From positions 1 to 52,596 of the forward strand of contig CALVFU010000008.1 in NCBI GenBank assembly GCA_944326905.1: a DNA stretch of 52,596 bases, written 5' to 3'. This document shows positions 8,610 to 16,469 of this stretch, in pieces (the stretch's first letter is position 1; every line of letters begins with the position of its first letter). Origin of the DNA: Candidatus Gastranaerophilales bacterium (GTDB taxonomy: Bacteria > Cyanobacteriota > Vampirovibrionia > Gastranaerophilales > Gastranaerophilaceae). Made by a program: the position numbers and the translations under genes. The notes beneath the pieces were generated by a model. The model searched no databases. It saw nothing but the letters and a program-made list of their open reading frames with translations, and had not been told where the DNA came from.

Positions 8610-9256
8610 ATGAAATTAATTGAAGAGAGACAGAGTGTAAGAAAGTACTCGGACAAAGAAATTCCATTTGACGTTTTAAAGTCAATTTTGGAGGCAGGAC
8701 GCCTTGCGCCCTCCTGGATGAACGTACAATCCTGGAAATTTATACTTGTACGGAGTAAAGAAAATAAAGAAATGCTTTCAAAACTTGCCTGCAGTCAGCC
8801 CATGTAAAAAATTGCGACAGTGTTATTGTGTGTATTGCAGATATGGGGGCATGGTCTAAAGAAGAATTTTCTAAAGTACTTATTCAAAAAGGAATGACTG
8901 AGAGTGCAATAGAAACTGTAATGTCTAAACAAAATCTTTATCCGCCGCTTTTAGGCAGTGATATTGTAAAGCTAAGAACGGTCGAACAACTAACATACGC
9001 TGTCGCATATATGATGCTTGAGGCAGAAGCCCATAGTGTAAGGTCTTGTATAATAGGAGCTATTTCAAACGAATTAACAGAGGTAAATCCTGAATTATCT
9101 AAGGAAGTAAAATCAAAATTGGGGTTGAATGATAAACAAATTATTGCTTCTATGATTACACTCGGCTACGAAGCAGAATATGCTCCAGTTAATAAACTAA
9201 GAAAAAATTTTAACGATGTTGTATTTCTTGAAAAAATCGGTAATTTGTTTGAATAA
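8610..9256 (+). pseudogene. Nitroreductase-family flavoprotein, frameshifted
   Basis: The N-terminal part (8610-8807) has the nitroreductase start IEERQSVRKYSDKEI and the FMN-contact LAPSWMNVQSWKF, then stops after CSQPM. The other frame continues the family sequence from about 8801 (HVKNCDSVIVCIADM) to 9256, including LEAEAHSVRSCIIG. Adding one C to the CCC run at 8799-8801 joins the halves into one protein of about 215 aa, which is family size. So it is a one-base deletion in a C run: a real recent mutation, a sequencing error, or much less likely a -1 recoding site. SD gggggaa supports the start. A working enzyme would reduce nitro or quinone substrates with NAD(P)H. Confidence 0.85.
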
Positions 9257-9262
9257 ATATTG

Positions 9263-9292
9263 TTGCCCAATAAGGTGAATTTAAAGTATAAT
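9263..9292 (+). promoter_or_regulatory. Promoter of the membrane pyrophosphatase gene
   Basis: TTGCCC (9263-9268), 18-nt spacer, TATAAT (9287-9292), about 50 nt before the start codon. Confidence 0.5.
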
Positions 9293-9344
9293 AAATTTAT
9301 TCAGAGTTATTTTAAACATTTTTTATCAGTAAAGGAGAGCGAAA

Positions 9345-11774
9345 ATGAAGAAAAAAAATTTTGTGCAAAGCTTGCTAGCTCTGGCAGTTTCATTCTTTGC
9401 ACTTGCTCCTGCTTTTGCAGGCGAAGCGTCGCTTGTAGTTCCTGATATTAAGGCTACCAATATTACAAGCTACAATCTGTTATTGATTGGGCTTGCAGTA
9501 TCCGTGGTCGGTGTTATTTTTGGAGCTATTGAGTTTTTAAGAGTTAAAAAAGTTCCCGTGCACTCTGTAATGGAGGAAGTCGGAAATACTATTTTTGAAA
9601 CTTGTAAAACTTATCTTATTCAACAAGGTAAGTTCTTATTAGTTTTAGAAATACTTATTGGTTTGTGTATAGCTTTCTATTTCGGCTATCTGCAAAAAAT
9701 GGGCCTTCAAGGTGTTTTAACAATACTAGGATGGTCTGTTCTCGGTATTCTTGGTTCCTACCTGGTTGCTTGGTTTGGTATCAGAATGAATACTTTGGCT
9801 AACTCAAGAACATCATTCACCGCACTTAAAGGAAATCCGTTAAATATTCTTAATATACCTTTAAAAGCCGGTATGAGTATTGGTGTTTTACTTGTATCTG
9901 TAGAGCTTATTATGATGCTTGTAATCCTGTTATTTGTTCCAGGACATTTGGCCGGTGCGTGTTTCATCGGTTTTGCTATTGGCGAAAGCTTAGGAGCATC
10001 AGCACTTCGTGTAGCTGGCGGTATTTTTACTAAAATTGCAGATATCGGTTCCGATTTAATGAAAATCCAGTTCGGGATTAAAGAAGACGATCCAAGAAAC
10101 CCTGGTGTTATTGCAGATTGTACCGGCGACAACGCTGGAGACTCCATCGGACCTACAGCTGATGGTTTTGAAACTTACGGTGTAACTGGTGTTGCACTTG
10201 TAAGCTTTATCCTCTTAGGCGTTAATCCTGAATATCAAGTTCCGCTGTTAGCGTGGATTTTCACTATGAGATTCTTAATGATTATTACTTCAGTTGTTGC
10301 ATACTGGATTAATGGTTTATCAACAAGGATTTATGCAGCAAAAACGTCTAAGTTTGACTTTGAACTTCCGCTCACTACACTTGTTTGGATTACTTCAATT
10401 CTTTCAATCGGTATGACCTTCGGTGTAAGTAAATGGTTATTAGGTGCATTGCCAATAGAAAACCTCTGGCTGGTATTGTCAATCATCATTTCTTGCGGTA
10501 CTTTAGGCGCTGCACTTATTCCTGAAGCTACTAAAGTGTTTACAAGTCCAAAAGCAAAGCATACTAAGGAAGTTGTTACTGCTTCAAAAGAAGGCGGAGC
10601 ATCTCTTACAATCCTTTCAGGGATTGTGTCAGGCAACTTCTCCGGCTTCTGGATTGGATCAATTATTGTACTTCTTATGGGACTTGCATATTTTGCAAGT
10701 ATTCATATTTCAGACGGTATAATGATATATCCGTCCGTATTTGCATTTGGTTTAGTTGCATTCGGTTTCCTCGGTATGGGACCTGTAACAATTGCTGTTG
10801 ACAGTTATGGTCCTGTTACTGACAACGCTCAATCAGTTTATGAACTTTCTTTGATTGAGGAAGTTCCTGATGTTGCTAACAAAATCGAACAAGACTTTGG
10901 ATTTAAACCTGATTTTGAAAATGCAAAAAGATATCTTGAAGAAAATGACGGTGCTGGTAACACCTTCAAAGCTACATCTAAACCTGTTCTTATTGGTACA
11001 GCTGTAGTTGGTGCTACAACAATGATTTTCTCTTTAATTCTTGTAATAAAAGAAACACTTGGTATTACACCTGAAATGATACTTAACCTGTTAAATCCAT
11101 ATACACTCCTTGGATTCATTGCCGGCGGTGCTGTAATTTACTGGTTCTCAGGTGCTTCTATGCAGGCTGTTACAACTGGAGCGTATTCTGCAGTTGAATT
11201 TATCAAAAATCACATTAAATTAGGTGAAAATGATGATAAAACGGCTAATGTGTCAAACTCTAAAGAGGTTGTTAAGATTTGTACACAATACGCTCAAAAA
11301 GGTATGTTTAATATCTTTATTGCATTGTTTGCATTTGCGCTTGCACTTGCATGCTTGTCATCACCTGCTGGTGATAACAATGCCCCTGTATCATTCTTTG
11401 TAAGCTATTTAATCGCAATAGCAGTATTCGGCTTGTTCCAAGCGGTATTTATGGCAAATGCCGGCGGCTGCTGGGATAATGCTAAGAAAATTGTTGAAGT
11501 TGATATGAATGAAAAAGGCACACCGCTGCATGAAGCTACAGTTGTTGGAGATACTGTTGGCGATCCATTCAAAGATACTTCTTCAGTTGCGATGAACCCT
11601 ATTATTAAATTTACTACTCTATTTGGGCTTTTAGCAATGGAAATTGCTATTAATCCTATATTCAGAGAGTACTCAAGAATAGTAGGCGTTGTACTTCTTA
11701 TCATAGCACTTGTATTTGTAATTCGTTCATTCTACGCAATGAGAATTCCTGCAAGTACTTCTGAAGAGAAGTAA
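9345..11774 (+). CDS. hppA: Membrane-bound proton-translocating pyrophosphatase (divergent type)
   Basis: Integral membrane enzyme that couples PPi hydrolysis to ion pumping. 809 aa with about 16 hydrophobic segments and a signal-like N-terminus (residues 1-26). The PPi/Mg site motifs are present: EDDPRNPGVIADCTGDNAGD, later GPVTDNA, and AGGCWDNAKK plus VVGDTVGDPFKDTS. GNTFKATSK places a Lys (about residue 542) at the position that marks K+-independent enzymes. Differences from classical H+-PPases include DSIGPTADGFETYGVTG, where most have DVAGMGADLFESY, and a longer loop after VTDNA. These fit the divergent Na+-regulated H+-PPase group known from Chlorobium and Cellulomonas (from memory, untested). 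Start set by SD aaaggag. It is monocistronic with its own promoter and terminator. Confidence 0.93.
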   Translation: MKKKNFVQSLLALAVSFFALAPAFAGEASLVVPDIKATNITSYNLLLIGLAVSVVGVIFGAIEFLRVKKVPVHSVMEEVGNTIFETCKTYLIQQGKFLLVLEILIGLCIAFYFGYLQKMGLQGVLTILGWSVLGILGSYLVAWFGIRMNTLANSRTSFTALKGNPLNILNIPLKAGMSIGVLLVSVELIMMLVILLFVPGHLAGACFIGFAIGESLGASALRVAGGIFTKIADIGSDLMKIQFGIKEDDPRNPGVIADCTGDNAGDSIGPTADGFETYGVTGVALVSFILLGVNPEYQVPLLAWIFTMRFLMIITSVVAYWINGLSTRIYAAKTSKFDFELPLTTLVWITSILSIGMTFGVSKWLLGALPIENLWLVLSIIISCGTLGAALIPEATKVFTSPKAKHTKEVVTASKEGGASLTILSGIVSGNFSGFWIGSIIVLLMGLAYFASIHISDGIMIYPSVFAFGLVAFGFLGMGPVTIAVDSYGPVTDNAQSVYELSLIEEVPDVANKIEQDFGFKPDFENAKRYLEENDGAGNTFKATSKPVLIGTAVVGATTMIFSLILVIKETLGITPEMILNLLNPYTLLGFIAGGAVIYWFSGASMQAVTTGAYSAVEFIKNHIKLGENDDKTANVSNSKEVVKICTQYAQKGMFNIFIALFAFALALACLSSPAGDNNAPVSFFVSYLIAIAVFGLFQAVFMANAGGCWDNAKKIVEVDMNEKGTPLHEATVVGDTVGDPFKDTSSVAMNPIIKFTTLFGLLAMEIAINPIFREYSRIVGVVLLIIALVFVIRSFYAMRIPASTSEEK

Positions 11775-11786
11775 GAATACACTAAA

Positions 11787-11822
11787 ACAGCGGGCAGAAT
11801 TTATTCTGCCCGCTGTTTTTTT
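11787..11822 (+). terminator. Terminator after hppA
   Basis: Arms acagcgggcagaa and ttctgcccgctgt (11787-11817) form a 13-bp GC-rich stem with a TTTA-type loop, then TTTTTTT. The U-run directly abuts the recombinase promoter. Confidence 0.92.
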
Positions 11823-11834
11823 ATGAAAATATTG

Positions 11835-11840
11835 TATAAT
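11835..11840 (+). promoter_or_regulatory. -10 box of the Xer gene, placed for a leaderless mRNA
   Basis: TATAAT lies 6 nt before ATG 11847, so transcription should start at or next to the A of the start codon. No SD is present. The -35 position overlaps the hppA terminator and matches poorly. Confidence 0.55.
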
Positions 11841-11846
11841 TATTTT

Positions 11847-12701
11847 ATGCTCCAAATAATATCTCTATATCTTGAATATCTTGAACTTGAAAAAGGACTT
11901 GCGATAAATACGGTTGACGCTTATAGGCGTGATATTACGGAATTTGCAGACACTCTTGATACGGAGGATATAAGCAGTGTTACCAGACAGAATGTTAATA
12001 AGTTTATAAGAACTCTTAAAGAGAACAACTATGCAATTACAAGTATAATAAGAAAAATAGCTTCAATAAGAGGTTTTTTTAAGTGGGCGTACGCTTCCGG
12101 CTATACTAATACTAATCCGGCGCTGGCGCTTGAACAGCCTAAACTGCCTAAAAAACTTCCCAAAGTTCTAAATGTCACGGAGATAGAAACACTCTTAAAT
12201 GCCAATTTAACAACAACTGAGCATTTAATTATGGAGCTTTTATACAGCTGTGGTTTCCGCGTATCTGAACTGGTAAATTTAAAATTATCAGATATTGATA
12301 TTCGCTCAAAATACATAAGATGTTTTGGCAAAGGGGCTAAAGAAAGAATTGTACCAATAGGTGAGTGTGCAAAAAACCTGCTTAACGATTATATGCCGCA
12401 AAGAGAGCTAATTGCTGCAAAATACAATATTCAGTCAAAATGGTTATTGCTGTCTGATACTGGGATGAAATTGACGCGGCAGGAAATTTATAAATTTATA
12501 AGAGTGCAAGGTGAAAAAATTCACAAGCATATCAGCCCGCATACTTTAAGACATACTTTTGCAACTCATCTTGTTGAAAACGGCGCAGATTTAAGAATTG
12601 TTCAAGAGCTGTTAGGGCACAGTGATGTGGCAACAACACAATTGTATACGCATATTAGTAAAAAGCGGCTTAAAGAAGTTTATTTTGCAATAAACGATTA
12701 A
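11847..12701 (+). CDS. xerD: Tyrosine recombinase, XerC/XerD type
   Basis: Site-specific recombinase that probably resolves chromosome dimers at dif. The N-terminal SAM-like DNA-binding domain (LYLEYLELEKGLAINTVDAY) is followed by the catalytic domain. Catalytic residues are visible: Arg in YSCGFRVSELVNL, Lys in GKGAKERIVPIG, H-x-x-R in ISPHTLRHTFATHL, His/Trp-position His in LLGHSDVATTQLYTH, with the nucleophilic Tyr in that last block. An upstream in-frame ATG (11823) lies in the terminator U-run and upstream of the -10 box, so ATG 11847 is the start. About 284 aa, usual for Xer. No neighbouring mobile-element genes, so a housekeeping role is more likely than an integrase; C versus D cannot be settled by eye. 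Confidence 0.9.
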   Translation: MLQIISLYLEYLELEKGLAINTVDAYRRDITEFADTLDTEDISSVTRQNVNKFIRTLKENNYAITSIIRKIASIRGFFKWAYASGYTNTNPALALEQPKLPKKLPKVLNVTEIETLLNANLTTTEHLIMELLYSCGFRVSELVNLKLSDIDIRSKYIRCFGKGAKERIVPIGECAKNLLNDYMPQRELIAAKYNIQSKWLLLSDTGMKLTRQEIYKFIRVQGEKIHKHISPHTLRHTFATHLVENGADLRIVQELLGHSDVATTQLYTHISKKRLKEVYFAIND

Positions 12702-12803
12702 AAGAATTAAGCGTATTGTAAATTTTTGTAAAATTACTTGTTAATAAATTAAAGTTTTTTTTGTTAAAGTCCGTTATATAAAAATAGAAGGAAAGATATT
12801 ATA

Positions 12804-13793
12804 ATGAGTATAAATAAAATTCAAACAACGGACACTGCTATTAGAAAGAATTCAGATGTGCCGATTGTACAAAATACAAAAAATAGTGAGAAATCAATTG
12901 GTGAATACTTAAATGAAAGTACGGCAGCTGATAATGTAGTGCAAGGAAAGGGGGCGGCAGTTTCTGCTGATGAGAGATATAGCAGTTCAAATATTCCTGG
13001 GTTTATGATGAAAAAGGTTAGTGTAACATTGAAGAATAATACTTCTTTTAGTTTCAATCTTCATATTGCTAAAAATGTTGACGCAGAAAAACTTGATCAG
13101 ATAACAGAACTATTGACTCGAGTAGTATCTAATTTGCCGGAAGCTTGTCTTAAGGATTTTAGTGAAGAATGTACAAATATTCTTATTACAGAAACTATAC
13201 CAAATAATAAAAGAGCATCTGCACTTGCAATCGGACCTCTTAATCAAATATTCTTATCAGCGCATTATCTCTCTATGATGTCTGACTCAAAATGTGCAGA
13301 AACTTTGGTTCATGAGATAGGACATTTGGTTGATCAAACTAACTGTTCTTTTACAAGAAGAGCTACTAAATATTATAAAAAAGATTTTGAAAAGCTTAAA
13401 CAAAATTTAACCGAGGAATTGAGATTTGATACTCAATCTCATACGTTGTCAAGTATTGGTGAATTTTTTGCAGACTATTACTTAACTAAGAGGTTAAAAG
13501 TTAGTGATGATAATAGATCAAAAATTGTATTTGAAAAGCTCAATCAATATAGCGAAGATGTAAAAAATTTATCTGATATTGAACTAAGAGATAAATATGG
13601 TGATAATACTGAACAAATTATTAATATTAGTGATGTATGGCAAGATATGAAAAATGATTTTGAATTTTTTCTAAAAAATATTGATTCCGGTGTAGTGGAA
13701 AGAATGGATGAAAATGCAAATCCGATGAGTTTTGAGCAAATTCAGGAACGAAATAAAAGGGTACTGGCGAAGCGGAAACAAAATATAAAATAA
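12804..13793 (+). CDS. Putative zincin metalloprotease (HEIGHLVD), no signal peptide
   Basis: 329 aa. Residues 1-65 are polar and likely disordered. The following domain contains the zinc-binding HEIGH (H170-H174) followed by LVD, and a downstream GEFFADYY whose Glu (about 220) could be the third ligand, as in gluzincins such as the anthrax lethal-factor-like (ATLF) family. No signal peptide or lipobox is visible. The start MSINKI resembles the start of the second metalloprotease at 17586 (MINKV). SD aaggaaag precedes the ATG. It is monocistronic and AT-rich. Substrate unknown; a secreted effector or a housekeeping protease are both possible. Confidence 0.7.
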   Translation: MSINKIQTTDTAIRKNSDVPIVQNTKNSEKSIGEYLNESTAADNVVQGKGAAVSADERYSSSNIPGFMMKKVSVTLKNNTSFSFNLHIAKNVDAEKLDQITELLTRVVSNLPEACLKDFSEECTNILITETIPNNKRASALAIGPLNQIFLSAHYLSMMSDSKCAETLVHEIGHLVDQTNCSFTRRATKYYKKDFEKLKQNLTEELRFDTQSHTLSSIGEFFADYYLTKRLKVSDDNRSKIVFEKLNQYSEDVKNLSDIELRDKYGDNTEQIINISDVWQDMKNDFEFFLKNIDSGVVERMDENANPMSFEQIQERNKRVLAKRKQNIK

Positions 13794-13878
13794 TACGATG
13801 TATATATTTATTTTCTATTTTAATAAGTAAAATTATTATGTATAATGATTATATATTATTAATTTAGGAAAGAGGAAA

Positions 13879-14823
13879 ATGCCAAAGATTTCAATAATTA
13901 TTCCTGTATACAATGCAGAGAAATACTTGCCGCACTGTCTTGACAGTATTTTAAGCCAGACTTTTAATGATTATGAAGTTATATGTGTAAATGACGGCTC
14001 GAATGATAATTCATTGAATATTTTACATGAATATACCCAAAAAGATAAAAGAATAACAGTTATAGACCAAGAAAATCAAGGATGCGGATACAGCCGTAAT
14101 AACGGATATGAAAAAGCAAAAGGGGATTATATTTATTTTATGGATTCAGATGATGCAATTCACCCGCAGTTTTTGGAGGTAATGCATTATTTTGTTTCAA
14201 CTTATAACGCAGATTTAGTCTGCTGCGGGATGGAAGATAAGCCTGAAAAATATTCAAAAGAAAAATATAGTCCTGACAGCTTGGAATTTATTTTTACTTA
14301 TAATCCTTTGTATTATACAGCGAAAAGGTCTAAGTATAAAATAAATTATAATGTCGGGGTAAAATTATTTAAAAGAGAACTGCTCTCTGATATAAAATTC
14401 ATAGAAGGTATTTCTGAAGATTTTGCCCAATCATGCAGAGTATTTGCTAAGAAACCCAAGACTATTTTAATAAAAGAAAAACTTTATTTTTATTCAGTAA
14501 TTGATAACTCAATATCTCATGCCAAACCGAAGTTAAAAAATATTTATGATTACTACGGAAATATAAATCTGGTATCTAAACTATATAATGCACCTGAATA
14601 CAGACAGGAATTGAAATATATCAAACAAAGAATTATTCCTGATGTTTTAAAACCGCAGCTTGGATTTTGTAAAAAATCAGATAAAGATATAAAAGCAAAA
14701 ATGTATAAAACCTTTGCAAATGAATTGAAGGATTTATATAATCGAGGGCTGATAACATTGAGAGGAAACCGATTAAAAAAATATTTGATATACAGATATT
14801 TAATAGCTTTTAAAGCTGATTAA
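13879..14823 (+). CDS. Family 2 glycosyltransferase
   Basis: Cytoplasmic GT2 enzyme, 314 aa. It begins with ISIIIPVYNAEKYLPHCLDS, then CVNDGSNDNSL and the metal/nucleotide site FMDSDDAIHP (D-S-D-D), all classic for GT2 enzymes of capsule and LPS synthesis. The C-terminal third is Lys-rich and unspecific. Start set by aggaaagagg 5-9 nt upstream of the ATG, with a possible promoter around a TATAAT at about 13840. Its last 14 bp overlap the 3' end of the convergent XRE gene. Sugar and acceptor unknown. Confidence 0.9.
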   Translation: MPKISIIIPVYNAEKYLPHCLDSILSQTFNDYEVICVNDGSNDNSLNILHEYTQKDKRITVIDQENQGCGYSRNNGYEKAKGDYIYFMDSDDAIHPQFLEVMHYFVSTYNADLVCCGMEDKPEKYSKEKYSPDSLEFIFTYNPLYYTAKRSKYKINYNVGVKLFKRELLSDIKFIEGISEDFAQSCRVFAKKPKTILIKEKLYFYSVIDNSISHAKPKLKNIYDYYGNINLVSKLYNAPEYRQELKYIKQRIIPDVLKPQLGFCKKSDKDIKAKMYKTFANELKDLYNRGLITLRGNRLKKYLIYRYLIAFKAD

Positions 14824-15034
14824 AATTAAGCAGTTTATCAATTTCCACATTCAAATACCCTGCTAGTTCTAATACTTTCCCAAGAGACATATTTGCTTTG
14901 CCGCACTCAATATTTGCAATATAATTTTGCGAAACATTCATGATTTCTGCAAGTTGTTCTTGGGTCAAATCTTGTTTTACGCGTTCTATTTTTACGTTTT
15001 TACCAAACTTTTTTAACAAAGTTTTCTTATCCAT
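14810..15034 (-). CDS. Small XRE-family transcriptional regulator
   Basis: 74 aa, essentially one HTH_3 domain: LTQEQLAEIMNVSQNYIANIECGKANMSLGKVLELAGYL, helices 2-3 being the DNA-reading pair. Cytoplasmic DNA-binding protein, likely a dimer. No SD is present; a -10 (TATACT on the minus strand, 15043-15048) lies 8 nt upstream of the ATG, so the mRNA may be leaderless. A 9-bp inverted repeat straddles this promoter, which suggests autorepression. It is divergent from the small gene at 15209, its most likely target. A toxin-antitoxin role is possible but unsupported. Confidence 0.88.
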   Translation of the reverse strand: MDKKTLLKKFGKNVKIERVKQDLTQEQLAEIMNVSQNYIANIECGKANMSLGKVLELAGYLNVEIDKLLNFNQL

Positions 15035-15035
15035 A

Positions 15036-15067
15036 ATTTATAAGTATATAAATATTGACTTATAAAT
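15036..15067. promoter_or_regulatory. Candidate operator for the XRE regulator
   Basis: Perfect 9-bp inverted repeat atttataag (15036-15044) / cttataaat (15059-15067) with a 14-nt spacer. It overlaps the -10 and start of the XRE gene. Two arms about two helical turns apart (23 bp centre to centre) fit a dimeric HTH protein. AT-richness raises the chance background. Confidence 0.5.
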
Positions 15068-15155
15068 ATAATAAAGTTATAGATTATAATATATTAATTA
15101 TAAATTATAATTTAAAATTTAATAAGACATATTAAAAATATTTTTTTTTAATGTA

Positions 15156-15184
15156 TTTACAAAAGTTATGTTTGAATATATAAT
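15156..15184 (+). promoter_or_regulatory. Promoter of the small gene at 15209
   Basis: TTTACA (15156-15161), 17-nt spacer, TATAAT (15179-15184); near-consensus. Confidence 0.7.
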
Positions 15185-15208
15185 ATTATCAGAAAGGATG
15201 GAATATAT

Positions 15209-15487
15209 ATGAAAAATTCAATTAAATTATCTTATGAACTTTGGAACGCGCTTGATGACCGCTCACTGGCAATTGGTAACAATTACGAGCTTATTGAAAA
15301 TAGGATTTCTAATCTAAAAAATGAAATTCTATCTTTAAAAAATAGTATCTATTCTGACCACGCCTGTTCAACACTCACCTCAGGGTGTGATGTAATATCA
15401 GAATTGGCAAACAGCGGGTATAAAAAGACTTGTGAATTTAATAATTACCTGCTTACTATTTTTACTTATGATAACGAAAATATCTAA
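15209..15487 (+). CDS. Small hypothetical protein with coiled-coil segment
   Basis: 92 aa, not recognised. Residues about 28-48 (ENRISNLKNEILSLKNSIY) look like a short coiled coil; a CSTLTSGC segment with two Cys follows. No signal peptide or membrane segment. It is called real because it has a near-consensus promoter and a good SD (agaaagg) before the ATG. Its last 4 bp overlap the end of convergent nadA. It is divergent from the XRE regulator, with the AT-rich intergenic region between them, so XRE control is likely. The function is unknown. Confidence 0.65.
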   Translation: MKNSIKLSYELWNALDDRSLAIGNNYELIENRISNLKNEILSLKNSIYSDHACSTLTSGCDVISELANSGYKKTCEFNNYLLTIFTYDNENI

Positions 15488-16401
15488 ACTCTTACTGCGA
15501 GCATACGTTCAATCATCTCTAAAGATTTTTGGGCGTATGCCGGGTTTACATTAACTTCGTTCGTTTCGTTCAAAAGTACATTATAAATATCTTCCAAATG
15601 ATTCCATTTCATATTAGGACAGACAGCTTTAAAAGAAACGTGTATAAAATTCTTTTCCGGCATATCACGTTTGAGCCGATCAACAACACCTATTTCCGTT
15701 ACAATTATAAATTCTTTATCTTTACTCTCTTTTGCATATTTCATAATTGCAGTAGTAGAACCAACTACATCGGCTAATTTAACAACCTCATTACAGCATT
15801 CAGGGTGACATAAAATTTTTGCATTGGGATAAAGCTCTTTCTGTTTTAATACATCCTCCGGCAATATACGAACGTGTGTAGGACAGTATCCAGGATATGT
15901 AATAACCTCTATTTCTGGGAGTTTTTGAGCTACATACTCGCCTAAATGCATATCCGGCACAAAAAGAACTTTTTTACTGTTTAATGAGCGAACAATATCA
16001 ACAGCATTAGCGCTTGTGCAGCATATATCACATTCTGACTTTACCTCAGCAGTTGAGTTTACGTAACATACAATCGGAATACCAGGATGTTTTACTTTAA
16101 ACTCTCTAATTTGTTTGAGATTAATCATATTTGCCATAAGACAGCCGGATTCTAATCTTGGCAGTAATACTTTTTTATCAGGTGAAAGTATTTTGGCAGT
16201 TTCAGCCATAAAATAAACTCCTGCAAACACTATTATCTCTGCGTTAGTTTTTGCAGCCTGCCTTGAAAGATACAGTGAATCTCCGACAAAATCTGCCACT
16301 TCATCAATTTCTACGTTCTGGTAACAGTGTGCAAGAATTACTGCATTCTTTTTTTGTTTTAAGTCTTTTATTTGTTTGATTAATTCGGCTTGAGCAATCA
16401 T
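15484..16401 (-). CDS. nadA: Quinolinate synthase
   Basis: [4Fe-4S] enzyme that condenses iminoaspartate with dihydroxyacetone phosphate in de novo NAD synthesis. Typical features: VILAHCYQNVEIDEVADFVGDSL near the start, AGVYFMAETAKIL, CYVNSTAEVKSECDICCTSANA, the VPDMHLGEYV block, and CHPECCNEVVKLADVVGST. Conserved Cys residues for the cluster lie in these blocks. The start is the ATG at 16401, because aaggggtgg lies just upstream; a longer frame starting with TTG at 16431 would overlap that SD. About 305 aa, normal. It is divergent from hydE with a 68-bp gap. nadB and nadC are not in the window. Confidence 0.96.
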   Translation of the reverse strand: MIAQAELIKQIKDLKQKKNAVILAHCYQNVEIDEVADFVGDSLYLSRQAAKTNAEIIVFAGVYFMAETAKILSPDKKVLLPRLESGCLMANMINLKQIREFKVKHPGIPIVCYVNSTAEVKSECDICCTSANAVDIVRSLNSKKVLFVPDMHLGEYVAQKLPEIEVITYPGYCPTHVRILPEDVLKQKELYPNAKILCHPECCNEVVKLADVVGSTTAIMKYAKESKDKEFIIVTEIGVVDRLKRDMPEKNFIHVSFKAVCPNMKWNHLEDIYNVLLNETNEVNVNPAYAQKSLEMIERMLAVRV

Positions 16402-16469
16402 TATTATACCACCCCTTATGGTTTGTACCAATTTCTGTTATACTATAAAAATAATAATATAGCCAACCT

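Noticed and set aside
8799..8807. Programmed -1 frameshift in the nitroreductase
   Set aside because: Only a CCC run, no X-XXY-YYZ slippery heptamer or clear downstream pseudoknot; a one-base loss is simpler.
9260..9445. 61-codon frame overlapping the hppA start
   Set aside because: Overlaps the promoter and the first 100 bases of hppA in another frame; no independent signal.
11823..11846. Longer Xer start at ATG 11823
   Set aside because: It lies in the hppA terminator U-run and upstream of the -10 box, so it would not be transcribed from that promoter.
15061..15180. CRISPR-like or origin-like AT repeats between XRE and the small gene
   Set aside because: Simple AT-rich sequence without regular spacing or DnaA-box pattern.
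14810..15487. XRE regulator and small gene as a toxin-antitoxin pair
   Set aside because: Divergent rather than co-operonic, and the small protein shows no toxin motif.
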